In this document: one piece after another, positions 1-8,739 of the stretch | How positions within the stretch are numbered: the first letter of the stretch is position 1 | Layout: the number at the start of each line of letters is the position of its first letter | DNA from: JAEUMD01 sp036768475 | Lineage (GTDB): Bacteria > Pseudomonadota > Alphaproteobacteria > Rhizobiales > Hyphomicrobiaceae | NCBI GenBank assembly: GCA_036768475.1 | Contig: DAIPMW010000013.1 | Coordinates: forward strand, 40,401 to 104,400 | DNA: 64,000 nt | Direction of reading: 5' to 3' | The notes under the pieces: model-generated | The model's input: only the letters and a program-made list of their open reading frames with translations | What the model was told of the DNA's origin: nothing | The model's database searches: none | Translations under genes and position numbers: made by a program

Positions 1-96
1 GTTGTCGATGACCGTGACGGTGTGGCCTTGTGCCAAAAGCCGACGAGTTAGATGGGTGCCAATGAAACCGGCGCCCCCGGTGATGATGATTTTCAA
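1..96 (-). CDS. NAD-dependent epimerase/dehydratase, N-terminal fragment (cut by window edge)
   Basis: Only the first 32 codons are in the window; the gene continues past base 1. The translation begins MKIIITGGAGFIGTHL, a Rossmann-fold glycine motif (GxxGFIG) of extended short-chain dehydrogenases, and ends at VTVIDN, where the acidic residue that binds the NAD ribose sits in this family. The likely start is TTG at 94-96 on the minus strand, nine bases after an AGGAG ribosome-binding site. It is divergent from the epimerase starting at 418, so the two probably belong to one sugar-nucleotide locus. The substrate cannot be told from this fragment. Confidence 0.8.
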   Translation of the reverse strand, partial: MKIIITGGAGFIGTHLTRRLLAQGHTVTVIDN

Positions 97-417
97 GCCT
101 CGCAGCTCCTGGACGTGACGCAATCTGTGTGGGGGCAGCGTATTGGCTAGTTCCTGTTCCCCTGGCGGCAATACTAGCGGTATGAATGCTTAAGCGACAA
201 TCAAACCGTGTAAGTTTCGCACCAGAACTATCACGTGCGATGCGTTGTTGTCGCAAGGAAAAATTTTTTGGCGGAGTTTGATTTTAGACCTTGGCGATCA
301 ACGTTTTTTAGTGTCGGGTGGTTGGTCTGAGGGTGGTATTGCCGTTTCCTCGTCAATCTCGCGATGGCTTTCGGTTGAAAGCTCCTGGCTTTTCGGCCGA
401 CAGACAGGACTGCAGTA
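97..417. other. Divergent intergenic region between two epimerase genes
   Basis: This 321-bp stretch separates two divergently transcribed sugar-nucleotide genes and should hold both promoters. It is more AT-rich than its surroundings, with a run of A then T at about 261-271. I see no convincing gene, operator palindrome or terminator. Confidence 0.5.
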
Positions 418-1452
418 ATGCGCACAAAAAGCGTTTTGATCACGGGGGGGGCGGGATTTGTAGGCTGCAATGCCGCCCGTTATTTCAGCGGCCGAAACTG
501 GCAAGTTACAGTTCTGGATAACTTGTCGCGTCAGGGAACCGATCAGAACCTGGAATGGCTTCGCGACGGTACGACTTTCGACTTCGAGCGTGCCGATGTC
601 TGCGACAAGGCGGCCATGGACCGGATTTTGTCGGCAAAGCGCTACGACGCGGTGATCCATCTGGCTGCCCAGGTCGCGGTCACGACGTCGGTCATCGATC
701 CACGCGCCGACTTCATGGCCAATGCGCTGGGGACGTTCAACGTTCTCGATGCGGTACGGCGGCTCTGCCCGGAAGCCGTTGTGATCTTTGCATCCACCAA
801 CAAGGTCTACGGCAAGATAGCTTCTGCAGAGACACGGCTGATGGGTGAGCGCTACGGCTATTCGGACCGGCCCTTCGGCATCTCAGAAAGCGAACCGCTC
901 GATTTTCTATCTCCATACGGCTGTTCGAAGGGTGCTGCCGATCAGTACACTCTCGATTTTGCCCGTATTTACGGGATTCCCGCGACGTCGTTCCGGCAGT
1001 CGTGCATCTATGGCACACACCAGTTCGGCGTCGAGGACCAGGGATGGGTGGCGTGGTTCACGATTGCGGCGCGGCTTGGCCGCGACATCACGATTTTCGG
1101 TGACGGGAAGCAGGTGCGCGATGTGTTGCACGTGGAGGATCTCGTGCGCGCCTATGAAGCAGCAATTCATTCGCCCGACCGCATCGCCGGGCAGGCCTTT
1201 AACGTCGGCGGCGGTACCGATCACATTCTATCGCTGTTGGACCTGATCGCCATCTTGGAGAAGCGGCTCGGCAAGAAGATCCCGCTGAAGTGGCAGGACT
1301 GGCGGCCGGGTGATCAGCGTGCCTACGTGAGTGACATCCGCAAGCTTGAGCACGCGTTGGGCTGGACGCCCGAGATCGGTGTGCAGGACGGCGTGTCGCA
1401 GCTCATCGAATGGGTGGACGAGGTCAAGCACGTATTCACGGAGATGGTCTGA
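418..1452 (+). CDS. NAD-dependent epimerase/dehydratase, CDP-paratose 2-epimerase-like
   Basis: A 344-residue extended SDR enzyme predicted to interconvert nucleotide sugars in the cytoplasm. The N-terminus carries the NAD motif GGAGFVG (residues 10-16). The segment FASTNKVYG resembles CDP-paratose (tyvelose) 2-epimerases, where NKVYG replaces the more usual SEVYG, and SPYGCSK supplies the YxxxK catalytic pair. FRQSCIYG and the QGWVAW segment also fit that subgroup. The start is ATG, eight bases after AGGA. It lies about 100 bp before a UDP-glucuronate decarboxylase-like gene, so both probably serve a surface polysaccharide. The CDP-glucose pathway enzymes usually seen with a true tyvelose epimerase are not in the window, so the substrate is open. 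Confidence 0.85.
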   Translation: MRTKSVLITGGAGFVGCNAARYFSGRNWQVTVLDNLSRQGTDQNLEWLRDGTTFDFERADVCDKAAMDRILSAKRYDAVIHLAAQVAVTTSVIDPRADFMANALGTFNVLDAVRRLCPEAVVIFASTNKVYGKIASAETRLMGERYGYSDRPFGISESEPLDFLSPYGCSKGAADQYTLDFARIYGIPATSFRQSCIYGTHQFGVEDQGWVAWFTIAARLGRDITIFGDGKQVRDVLHVEDLVRAYEAAIHSPDRIAGQAFNVGGGTDHILSLLDLIAILEKRLGKKIPLKWQDWRPGDQRAYVSDIRKLEHALGWTPEIGVQDGVSQLIEWVDEVKHVFTEMV

Positions 1453-1549
1453 TTGCGCAATTCGAGGCTTTCAGATGTGGTTCATGTTGGTCTACGCAGT
1501 TTCTAGAGGATCGCTTACTGGCGCTGCAAAATGATAGTGAGAGTTCGAG

Positions 1550-2641
1550 ATGGTCAAGCCGAAGAGAGTGGCTGTTACAGGCGGCGCCGGTTTCTTAGGT
1601 TCGCATCTGTGTGACCGGTTGCTGACCGAAGGCCACGAAGTTTTATGCGTCGACAATTTCATGACGGGGCGGCCCGGCAATATTTCTCATTTACGAGATA
1701 ATCCGAGTTTTGAACTCATCGAGCATGACGTGACATTGCCGCTGTTCGTGGAAGCCGACGAGATCTTCAATCTCGCGTGCCCGGCGTCGCCCGAGCACTA
1801 CCAGCATGATCCGGTGCACACCATCAAGACGAGCGTGTTGGGCGCTATCAATATGCTCGGACTGGCAAAGCGTCTGAAGTGTCGGGTTTTCCAGGCATCC
1901 ACATCGGAGGTCTATGGCGATCCCTTCGAGCACCCGCAACGCGAGAGTTATTGCGGCAACGTCAATCCGATCGGTCCGCGGGCCTGTTACGACGAGGGCA
2001 AGCGGTGCGCGGAGACCCTCTTCTTCGACTATCACCGTCAGCATGGCATCGAGATCAAGATCGCGCGCATCTTCAATACCTACGGGCCGCGCATGCAGCC
2101 AAATGACGGGCGCGTGGTGTCGAACTTCGTGGTGCAGGCGCTGAAGGGCGACCCGATCACGATTTACGGTGGCGGCGAGCAGACACGCTCGTTCTGCTAC
2201 GTGGATGACCTGATCGACGGGTTCATCGCGCTCATGCGCAGTGACGCGTCGTTCAAGGGGCCGGTCAATCTGGGCAACCCGGGGGAGTTCACCATCAAGG
2301 AACTCGCCGATCTGGTGATCGAAATGACGGGCTCGCACTCCAAGATCGTTCACCGGCCGCTGCCGACAGATGATCCGCAACAGCGGCGGCCAGACATCAG
2401 TCTCGCGAACCAGCATCTCGACTGGGCGCCCAAGGTCGCGTTGCGCGAGGGGCTGGGGCACACGATTGCCTATTTCGATGCGCTCCTGTCAAAGATGCAT
2501 TCGACGCCTGCCCATTCGCACGAGGCGATTGCGGTGCCGCAGCGCGTGCACTTGTACGAAGAGGCAATAATGCGACCGCGGCAGTCCCAGCCGGTGGTGC
2601 GTGAGGAGGGGCTGCCGGCCACCAAGGAAATCGAGGTCTGA
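1550..2641 (+). CDS. SDR nucleotide-sugar enzyme, UDP-glucuronate decarboxylase (UDP-xylose synthase) family
   Basis: A 363-residue extended SDR. It shows the NAD motif GGAGFLGSHL near residue 11, the family marker NLACPASPEHYQ, the substrate loop QASTSEVYGDP, and YDEGKR as the catalytic YxxxK. It then has RIFNTYGPRM and SFCYVDDLIDG. These are the hallmarks of bacterial UDP-glucuronate decarboxylases, which convert UDP-glucuronate to UDP-xylose with internal NAD recycling. The family is normally about 310-350 residues; the last 45 here are a non-conserved tail. It follows the epimerase at 418 on the same strand and likely shares its polysaccharide role. A dTDP-glucose 4,6-dehydratase is a less likely alternative. 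Confidence 0.88.
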   Translation: MVKPKRVAVTGGAGFLGSHLCDRLLTEGHEVLCVDNFMTGRPGNISHLRDNPSFELIEHDVTLPLFVEADEIFNLACPASPEHYQHDPVHTIKTSVLGAINMLGLAKRLKCRVFQASTSEVYGDPFEHPQRESYCGNVNPIGPRACYDEGKRCAETLFFDYHRQHGIEIKIARIFNTYGPRMQPNDGRVVSNFVVQALKGDPITIYGGGEQTRSFCYVDDLIDGFIALMRSDASFKGPVNLGNPGEFTIKELADLVIEMTGSHSKIVHRPLPTDDPQQRRPDISLANQHLDWAPKVALREGLGHTIAYFDALLSKMHSTPAHSHEAIAVPQRVHLYEEAIMRPRQSQPVVREEGLPATKEIEV

Positions 2642-2728
2642 GTTGGCTGGCGGTCGCTTTCGGGTGGTGGCATTGGTAGAAGTGCCGCGGTCGGACACTG
2701 GACGCATGCTGCCAGCGATCGCGCGCTC

Positions 2729-3577
2729 TCAGAGCGGTGTTGCTATTGTCTCGCTGGCGCGCTTGATCCAGTAGCCGCCATAGTCGTCTATCCGGATGAT
2801 GGGCTCGGAGACGGCGTGTTCTTGGCGGAACTCGTCAATGGCGCGGCGGTTTCCGGAAAACAGGAAATAGTCGTCGACGATAATGCTGCCGCTCAGAGCA
2901 ACCTTGTCGTAAAGCATTGCGAGAGCATCTCGCGCGCTTTCAAAGGTATCGCCATCGAGACGAAGGACGGCCAGTTGCACAACGGGTGCGGTGGGCAGCG
3001 TGTCGGCAAACCGGCCTTGAAGAAAGACGACCTGCTCGTCGAGCAGGTGATAGCGCTCGAAGCCTTGCTTGACCTCGTCGAGCGAGACGGCAAATTCAGG
3101 AATGCCGCGGAGAAACTCAGTTTCAGCGTCGTCGATTTGCTGTGGCGGCATGCCGGCATACGTATCAGCGGCAATGACGCGACGGTTGCGAACGCCATAT
3201 GCCTTGAGTACCGCGCGCATCATCATGCAGGCGCCGCCGCGCCAGACGCCGGCTTCGAGAAAATCTCCCGGGACATCCTCCCGGAGGACGCGCTCGCACT
3301 CATCGCGCAGGTTGGTCATGCGTTGCAGACCGATCATTGAAGGGGCGCGCGAAGGCCAGTCCCAGCCGTTGACGCGGTGAGCGTCATCATAATCGGACAA
3401 ATGTTGCTGCAAGGGTGGATCGCGATTGAGCCGGCCAACGAGGCTCTCGCACATCAAGTCGAGGTAATCTTTGCGGAGGCGAGCAATCTCTACCTCGTCG
3501 GCCCTTGCGGGCTGTTCGACCGTGGCCAGTCGGTTAGCCGTTGGGGGGCAATCCAATGTCATGGGGTAGGGTTCCAT
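2729..3577 (-). CDS. TylF/MycF-family class I SAM methyltransferase
   Basis: About 282 residues from the chosen start. The motif DFLEAGVWRGGACMMM is the SAM-binding glycine loop of macrocin O-methyltransferase (TylF) relatives, followed by IAADTYAGMPP and the late VDDYF segment that binds the metal in this family. The family usually methylates sugar hydroxyls in antibiotics or polysaccharides, which fits the sugar-nucleotide genes next door. The open frame extends upstream to 3748, but those residues are compositionally unlike the family, so I place the start at MEPYPM; MTLDC at 3562 is also possible, and neither has a strong ribosome-binding site. It points toward the decarboxylase gene (convergent). 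Confidence 0.82.
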   Translation of the reverse strand: MEPYPMTLDCPPTANRLATVEQPARADEVEIARLRKDYLDLMCESLVGRLNRDPPLQQHLSDYDDAHRVNGWDWPSRAPSMIGLQRMTNLRDECERVLREDVPGDFLEAGVWRGGACMMMRAVLKAYGVRNRRVIAADTYAGMPPQQIDDAETEFLRGIPEFAVSLDEVKQGFERYHLLDEQVVFLQGRFADTLPTAPVVQLAVLRLDGDTFESARDALAMLYDKVALSGSIIVDDYFLFSGNRRAIDEFRQEHAVSEPIIRIDDYGGYWIKRASETIATPL

Positions 3578-3797
3578 TAGAGCATATTCGCATGCGCGAT
3601 GGCGCATGGGGCATTCGCATCCGGTTTGCGTCGCTTTCGCGTGCGGCTGCGAAACAAACAGATGTAAGCCTAGCATGCAGCGGGACGTGGTGCACACCGA
3701 AGCACACGACACTACAACCTCGCGCAGGGTATTGGGACGGCTAACCATAGGGCTTATCGCGTGCCAGAAACATGGACGCGATCCAGCACCTTGTTTC

Positions 3798-3848
3798 GAG
3801 CATGTTTTTCACGCTGAACCGCTGCAAACTTCAGCTCAATATGCTCTA
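3798..3848. repeat. Family B nested palindrome, copy 1 (overlaps garD stop)
   Basis: The outer arms are GAGCAT (3798-3803) and ATGCTC (3841-3846); the inner arms are GCTGAA (3813-3818) and TTCAGC (3830-3835). The garD stop codon, read on the minus strand, uses bases 3846-3848, so the element abuts and overlaps the end of that gene. The other copies are at 21635-21690 and, inverted, 49028-49078; a diverged copy is at 21581-21627. Confidence 0.8.
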
Positions 3849-5390
3849 GGTTACGGGAGCTGGGTTGAATAGGGTGAGCGTATTATGGAGCCGCCACTGC
3901 TCGGCCCATGTGCGCTTGCCGCTGGCAACGTCCAGCATCAGTTGAAACAGTTCCCAGCCTATATCCGCAATGGTAGCGTCACCGGTCGCAATAGGGCCCG
4001 CGTTGACGTCTATGAGATCGTGCCAGCGGCGTGCCAGATCGTTTCGCGTGGCCACCTTGATGACGGGAACTTGCGCAAGGCCGTAGGGCGTGCCGCGCCC
4101 CGTTGTGAAGACGTGGAGGTTGATTCCGGCGGCAAGTTGCAGCGTGCCGCAGATGAAATCGCTCGCGGGCGTTGCTGCGTAGAGCAGTCCTTTTGCTGTA
4201 GCGCGCTCGCCCGGAGGAACCACGCCTGAGATCGGTGCCGTACCCGACTTGATGATCGATCCCATCGCCTTTTCGACGATATTGGAGAGCCCACCCTTCT
4301 TGTTGCCGGGCGTGGTATTTGCACTCCGGTCGGCTTCGCCGCGCGCGAGATACCTGTCGTACCAGCGCATTTCCTTGATGAGTGCAAGCGCGACCTTCTC
4401 GTCGACTGCCCGTGCGGTCAACTGGTCGATGCCGTCGCGCACCTCGGTGGTTTCGGAGAACATGATCGTGGCCCCGGCCCGCACCAGCAGATCGGCCGCA
4501 AATCCGACCGCCGGATTGGCTGTGACGCCCGAAAAAGCATCGCTGCCGCCGCACTGCACGCCCACGACGAGATCCGACGCCGGGCACGTTTCCCGACGGC
4601 GCGCGTCAAGACGCTGCAGGTGCCCTTCCGCCGTCGTCATGATCGAGCGGATCATCGACTCGAAGCCGATGTTGGCTTCGTCTTGCAACGTCACTAAATC
4701 GTAGCCTCGCGACGGATCGTTCCCGCCAGCAGGGAGCAAACGGTCAGGCTGGAGCTTCTCGCAGCCGAGGCTGACAACCATCATGCCGCCGACAAGGTTC
4801 GGATTGCGGCTGATGTTGCGCAAGGTCCGGATCGGAATGGCGGCATCGGGTGCATCAATGGCAACGCCGCAGCCGTAGGTGTGTTCGAGCCCGACGAGGT
4901 CGTCGACATTGGGATAGCGTGGCAGCAATTCTGCCTTGATGCGCTTGACTGCATGCTCGACAACACCCGAGACACACTGAACTGTCGTGGTGATTGCCAG
5001 GATATTGCGCGTGCCGACCGAGCCATCTGGATTGCGGAAACCTTCGAAAGTATATCCTTCGAGCGGCGTCAATTCTGGCGGTTGGCGCGTTGCCATCGGC
5101 AGACTGTCGAGCTTCGGCGGCGCAGGCATGCACAGCTTGAACTCGTTGATCCAACTGCCCGCGGGAATGTCATCCAGCGCATAACCAATGGTGACGTTGT
5201 AGCGCGTCACCACTTTGCCTGCGGGAATGTCTTCGAGCGCAACCTTATGGCCTTGTGGTACATGCTCGACCAGCTTCAAACCGCAGGGGAACTGCGCACC
5301 GCTTCCGAGGCCGCCATCGTTGGCGACGATGGCAACGTTGTCGGCCGGATGCATCTTGATGTAGAGCGGCGCTGTGGCGGCCTCAGGCAT
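3846..5390 (-). CDS. garD: Galactarate dehydratase (UxaA family)
   Basis: A 514-residue protein close to the length of E. coli GarD (about 523). It begins with a SAF-like domain (IKMHPADNVAIV...) and continues with the large UxaA-type region: GYTFEGFRNPDGSVGTRN, LEHTYGCG, VVSLGCEKLQ and VGVQCGGSDAFSG, whose conserved cysteines lie near the iron site in this family. It dehydrates galactarate to 5-dehydro-4-deoxy-D-glucarate. It is the last gene of the gudD-garL-garR-garD run; the gap to garR is 38 bases. Altronate dehydratase is the main alternative, but its neighbours favour aldarates. Its TAG stop lies inside a family B repeat. Confidence 0.92.
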   Translation of the reverse strand: MPEAATAPLYIKMHPADNVAIVANDGGLGSGAQFPCGLKLVEHVPQGHKVALEDIPAGKVVTRYNVTIGYALDDIPAGSWINEFKLCMPAPPKLDSLPMATRQPPELTPLEGYTFEGFRNPDGSVGTRNILAITTTVQCVSGVVEHAVKRIKAELLPRYPNVDDLVGLEHTYGCGVAIDAPDAAIPIRTLRNISRNPNLVGGMMVVSLGCEKLQPDRLLPAGGNDPSRGYDLVTLQDEANIGFESMIRSIMTTAEGHLQRLDARRRETCPASDLVVGVQCGGSDAFSGVTANPAVGFAADLLVRAGATIMFSETTEVRDGIDQLTARAVDEKVALALIKEMRWYDRYLARGEADRSANTTPGNKKGGLSNIVEKAMGSIIKSGTAPISGVVPPGERATAKGLLYAATPASDFICGTLQLAAGINLHVFTTGRGTPYGLAQVPVIKVATRNDLARRWHDLIDVNAGPIATGDATIADIGWELFQLMLDVASGKRTWAEQWRLHNTLTLFNPAPVT

Positions 5391-5428
5391 GACAATGCGA
5401 CTTTTCTTGAGCTGCGATCACGGCGGAA

Positions 5429-6322
5429 CTACCCGGCCTTGGAGGCGACCTCGAAGTTGGCGAGCTTTTCCAGCGCGCGAACCATGGCCGAATGATCCCA
5501 GCCCTTGCCGCCGTTCGCAGTGCAGGCATTGAAAAGTTCCTGCGCGGTTGCCGTGTTGGGCAATGCGACACCGATTTCACGCGCTGACGAGAGAGCGAGG
5601 TTGAGATCTTTTTGATGCAACTCGATGCGGAAGCCAGGGTCGAACGTGCGCTTGATCATGCGCTCGCCATGCACCTCCAAGATCTTCGAGGATGCAAAGC
5701 CGCCCATCAAGGCCGCACGCACTTTGGCAGGATCGGCGCCGGCCTTGGCTGCGAACAGCAATGCCTCGCTGACCGCCTCGATGTTGAGCGCGACGATGAT
5801 CTGGTTGGCGACCTTTGCCGTCTGACCATCGCCATTGCCGCCGACTAGGGTGATGTTCTTGCCCATTAGATCGAAGAGCGGCTTGACCTTCGCAAAAGTC
5901 TCCTCGGCGCCTCCGACCATGATCGACAGCGTCGCATTCTTGGCACCGACTTCACCGCCCGAGACGGGTGCATCGAGATAGTTGCAGTCCAGATCGTTGA
6001 TGCGCTTGGCAAACCGCTTGGTCGCGATCGGCGATATCGAACTCATGTCGACGACCACCTTGCCTTTGGAGAGCCCGGCCGCAACGCCGTGTTCGCCAAA
6101 AAGCACCTCCTCGACATGTGGTGTGTCGGGCACCATGAGAAAGATGATGTCTGCAGCGTCGGCTACGGCACGCGGACTCTTGCAGGCGATGCCGCCAGCC
6201 GATGTCAGTTCTGCCGGCACGCCTGACCGGCTGTGCAGGGCTACCGTATGACCACCCGCGACGAGATGACCGGCCATGGGCGCGCCCATGATGCCAAGAC
6301 CGATGAAGCCGAGCTTGCTCAT
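5429..6322 (-). CDS. garR: 2-hydroxy-3-oxopropionate (tartronate semialdehyde) reductase
   Basis: A 297-residue member of the beta-hydroxyacid dehydrogenase family, matching the usual length. The N-terminal NAD(P) motif is GFIGLGIMGAPMA. The substrate-binding segment is DAPVSGGEVGA, and KVANQIIVALNIEAVSEAL contains the catalytic lysine region. It reduces tartronate semialdehyde, made by the GarL aldolase, to glycerate. It lies between garL and garD with short gaps, which supports one operon. Glycerate kinase, needed for the next step, is not in the window. Confidence 0.93.
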   Translation of the reverse strand: MSKLGFIGLGIMGAPMAGHLVAGGHTVALHSRSGVPAELTSAGGIACKSPRAVADAADIIFLMVPDTPHVEEVLFGEHGVAAGLSKGKVVVDMSSISPIATKRFAKRINDLDCNYLDAPVSGGEVGAKNATLSIMVGGAEETFAKVKPLFDLMGKNITLVGGNGDGQTAKVANQIIVALNIEAVSEALLFAAKAGADPAKVRAALMGGFASSKILEVHGERMIKRTFDPGFRIELHQKDLNLALSSAREIGVALPNTATAQELFNACTANGGKGWDHSAMVRALEKLANFEVASKAG

Positions 6323-6367
6323 GTTGTGCTTCCTTCCTGCTGTTTGCTTGCGGTCGAGTGGCCGCCC

Positions 6368-7159
6368 TCAGTATCCCGCGCCGCCGCCCGCGGCCGTGAT
6401 CCCATCTCGCATCTTCGAGATCAAGCCCTGCGCTCCCGCAGCCATCAGCCGTGCATCAGAACCAATGGTGACCAGCTGGAAACCCTTCGCGATGCGCTTG
6501 AGCGCCGCTTCCGGCGTGCCGTTGTGGATGCAGGGCACGACGCCCTTTTCCTTGGCTTTCGCAAGGATCATCTCGATCGCTTCGGCCACTGGCGGATCGA
6601 CATCGTCGAACGTTGGGGTGCAGCCCAGCGACATCGAAAGATCGGCAGGTCCGATGTAGACGGCATCAAGTCCCTTCACGCTCAGGATTTCATCGAGATT
6701 GTCGAGCGCCTTGCGTGTCTCGATCATGGCCAGCGTGACAACGGTGTCGTTGGCATGCTGCGGGTAATCGGGTCCGCCGTAGAGCAGCGCGCGGATCGGC
6801 CCGAAACTGCGATTTCCCACCGGCGGATAGCGCGTTGCGGCGATGAAGCGCTCGGCGTCCTCGCGGCAGTTCACCATTGGGCAGATGACGCCATAGGCGC
6901 CGCCGTCCAGAACCTTCATGATGATGCCAGGCTCATTCCACGGCACGCGCGCGATAGGCATGGTGCCGGTCGTCGAGATCGCCGTGAACATGGCCACGGC
7001 CGATTGGTAGTCTGTCACGCCGTGCTGCAGGTCAACGGTAAGCGAGTCCCACCCCTGATGCGCCATAACCTCGGCCGAGAACGCGCTCGGGATGGCGAGC
7101 CAGCCATTCACGACCGCGCCGCCTGAGTTCCAGATTTTGCGGATCTTGTTTTCGCGCAT
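6368..7159 (-). CDS. garL: HpcH/HpaI aldolase, probable 2-dehydro-3-deoxyglucarate aldolase
   Basis: A 263-residue class II aldolase; E. coli GarL has 256. The motif LTVDLQHG includes the catalytic histidine region, RVPWNEPG the loop after the active-site arginine, and AMIETRKALDNLDEI the metal-binding glutamate. It cleaves 5-dehydro-4-deoxyglucarate/2-dehydro-3-deoxyglucarate into pyruvate and tartronate semialdehyde. Its place between gudD and garR supports this over the 4-hydroxy-2-oxoheptanedioate aldolase role. It is probably transcribed from the promoter in front of gudD, with a 34-base gap from that gene. Confidence 0.9.
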   Translation of the reverse strand: MRENKIRKIWNSGGAVVNGWLAIPSAFSAEVMAHQGWDSLTVDLQHGVTDYQSAVAMFTAISTTGTMPIARVPWNEPGIIMKVLDGGAYGVICPMVNCREDAERFIAATRYPPVGNRSFGPIRALLYGGPDYPQHANDTVVTLAMIETRKALDNLDEILSVKGLDAVYIGPADLSMSLGCTPTFDDVDPPVAEAIEMILAKAKEKGVVPCIHNGTPEAALKRIAKGFQLVTIGSDARLMAAGAQGLISKMRDGITAAGGGAGY

Positions 7160-7193
7160 GTGGATTATCCTTGAAAAATGCTGACTGTTGAGG

Positions 7194-8525
7194 CTAACGC
7201 ATCAGGCACGGGCGCTTGTTGTCGAAATTCCAGTTGGGAATGAGGAATTGCATCGCAACGGAGTCGTCGCGCGCACCAAGACCATGTGATTTGTAAAGTT
7301 CGTTGGCCTTCTCAACCTCGGCCATATCGATCTCGACACCAAGGCCCGGTTTCTCAGGGACCTCAACGAGGCCGCCACGAATTTGCAGCGGATCCTTCGT
7401 CAAACGCTGCCCATCCTGCCAGATCCAGTGCGTGTCGATCGCCGTGATCTTGCCTGGGGCAGCAGCGGCCACGTGCGTAAACATCGCCAGCGAAATGTCG
7501 AAGTGGCTATTGGAGTGCGACCCCCAAGTCAGCCCCCACTCGTTGCATATCTGCGCGACCTGAACCGAGCCCTGCATGGTCCAGAAGTGAGGATCAGCCA
7601 GCGGAATGTCGACCGCATGCAGCTTGATCGCGTGTCCCAGCTCTCGCCAGTCGGTGGCGATCATGTTTGTGGCAGTGGGAAGCCCGGTAGCACGCCGAAA
7701 CTCGGCCATGATCTCGCGCGATGAATAGCCCTTCTCTGCACCGCACGGATCCTCGGCATAGGCCAGCACATGCGCGTTTGCCTTGCATAGCCGTATGGCC
7801 TCGTCGAGTAGCCAGCCGCCGTTGGGATCGAGCGTGATGCGGGCATCGGGAAAGCGTGCCTTCAGCGCGGTCGCCGCTTCCATCTCGCGCTCGCCTTCGA
7901 GAACGCCGCCCTTCAACTTGAAATCGTTGAAACCGTAGCGTTCGTAGGCTGCTTCGGCGAGGCGCACGACGCCATCTGGCGTCATTGCTGCTTCGTGGCG
8001 CAGGCGGCACCAGTCGTCCTTGGCGTCGGGCTCCCACGCGTATTCGAGCGACGTCTTGCTGCGGTCGCCGACGAAGAACAGGTAGCCCAGCATTTCAACA
8101 GCATCGCGCTGCTGTCCGTCGCCGAGCAGTGCGGCAACCGGAACGTCAAGATGCTGACCCAGCAGGTCCAGGAACGCTGCTTCGAGTGCGGTCACGGCAT
8201 GGATGGTGATCCTGAGGTCGAAGGTCTGCAGCCCGCGCCCGCCGGCGTCGCGATCCGCAAAGGTGCGGCGGACCTTGAGCAGCACATTCTTGTAGGCCCC
8301 GATAGGCTGGCCCACCACGAGGTCGCGCGCATCCTCCAGCGTCTTCCGGATGCCTTCCCCGCCCGGTACCTCGCCAACACCGCGATGCCCGGACGAATCC
8401 TCCATGATCACCAGGTTGCGGCTGAAGAACGGACCATGCGCGCCACTCAGGTTAAGCAACATGCTGTCACGGCCTGCGACAGGGATGACCGTCATCGCGG
8501 TGACAGTGGGCGACGGACTTGCCAT
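7194..8525 (-). CDS. gudD: Glucarate dehydratase (enolase superfamily)
   Basis: A protein of 443 residues from the chosen start, near the usual 446. KLKGGVLEGEREME has the KxK-like base of the mandelate racemase subgroup, ITLDPNGGW and YAEDPCG carry metal ligands, and GSHSNSHFDIS holds the second catalytic histidine. It dehydrates D-glucarate or L-idarate to 5-dehydro-4-deoxyglucarate. I chose ATG at 8523-8525 because GGGAGG at 8535-8540 lies nine bases upstream; a TTG three codons earlier touches that site. It heads the aldarate operon, with the LacI-type operator 69 bases upstream. Confidence 0.93.
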   Translation of the reverse strand: MASPSPTVTAMTVIPVAGRDSMLLNLSGAHGPFFSRNLVIMEDSSGHRGVGEVPGGEGIRKTLEDARDLVVGQPIGAYKNVLLKVRRTFADRDAGGRGLQTFDLRITIHAVTALEAAFLDLLGQHLDVPVAALLGDGQQRDAVEMLGYLFFVGDRSKTSLEYAWEPDAKDDWCRLRHEAAMTPDGVVRLAEAAYERYGFNDFKLKGGVLEGEREMEAATALKARFPDARITLDPNGGWLLDEAIRLCKANAHVLAYAEDPCGAEKGYSSREIMAEFRRATGLPTATNMIATDWRELGHAIKLHAVDIPLADPHFWTMQGSVQVAQICNEWGLTWGSHSNSHFDISLAMFTHVAAAAPGKITAIDTHWIWQDGQRLTKDPLQIRGGLVEVPEKPGLGVEIDMAEVEKANELYKSHGLGARDDSVAMQFLIPNWNFDNKRPCLMR

Positions 8526-8593
8526 CGGTGGCAACCTCCCGAAGTATCTGGAATTATTGGAAAGACCGCTTGCAGCCTCTCGAATTTCTGATT

Positions 8594-8609
8594 ATGTTAG
8601 CGCTAACAT
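8594..8609. promoter_or_regulatory. LacI-family operator before gudD
   Basis: A perfect 16-bp palindrome, ATGTTAGCGCTAACAT, with the central CG step typical of LacI/GalR operators. It lies between gudD and the divergent regulator gene, so it can control both. A second site with two mismatches is found before tctC at 10057-10072. Confidence 0.8.
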
Positions 8610-8739
8610 TTTGTCAAGTCAATGTGATTTGTGCATACATCTTGATGACTTAATGACCATTCTTCCGGAATTAGATCTGCGCTATTGTCGGCGTTGACAT
8701 CGTGCGGCACACTACGCGTGTATTCACAGTGAGGATTTC

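Noticed and set aside
3578..3748. Upstream extension of the TylF-type methyltransferase
   Set aside because: The 57 extra residues are rich in Cys, Ser and His and do not fit the family; the region looks intergenic.
6233..7126. Plus-strand open frame of 297 codons
   Set aside because: It is antisense to garL and garR, which have clear families; its composition is rich in His and Arg as expected for a shadow frame.
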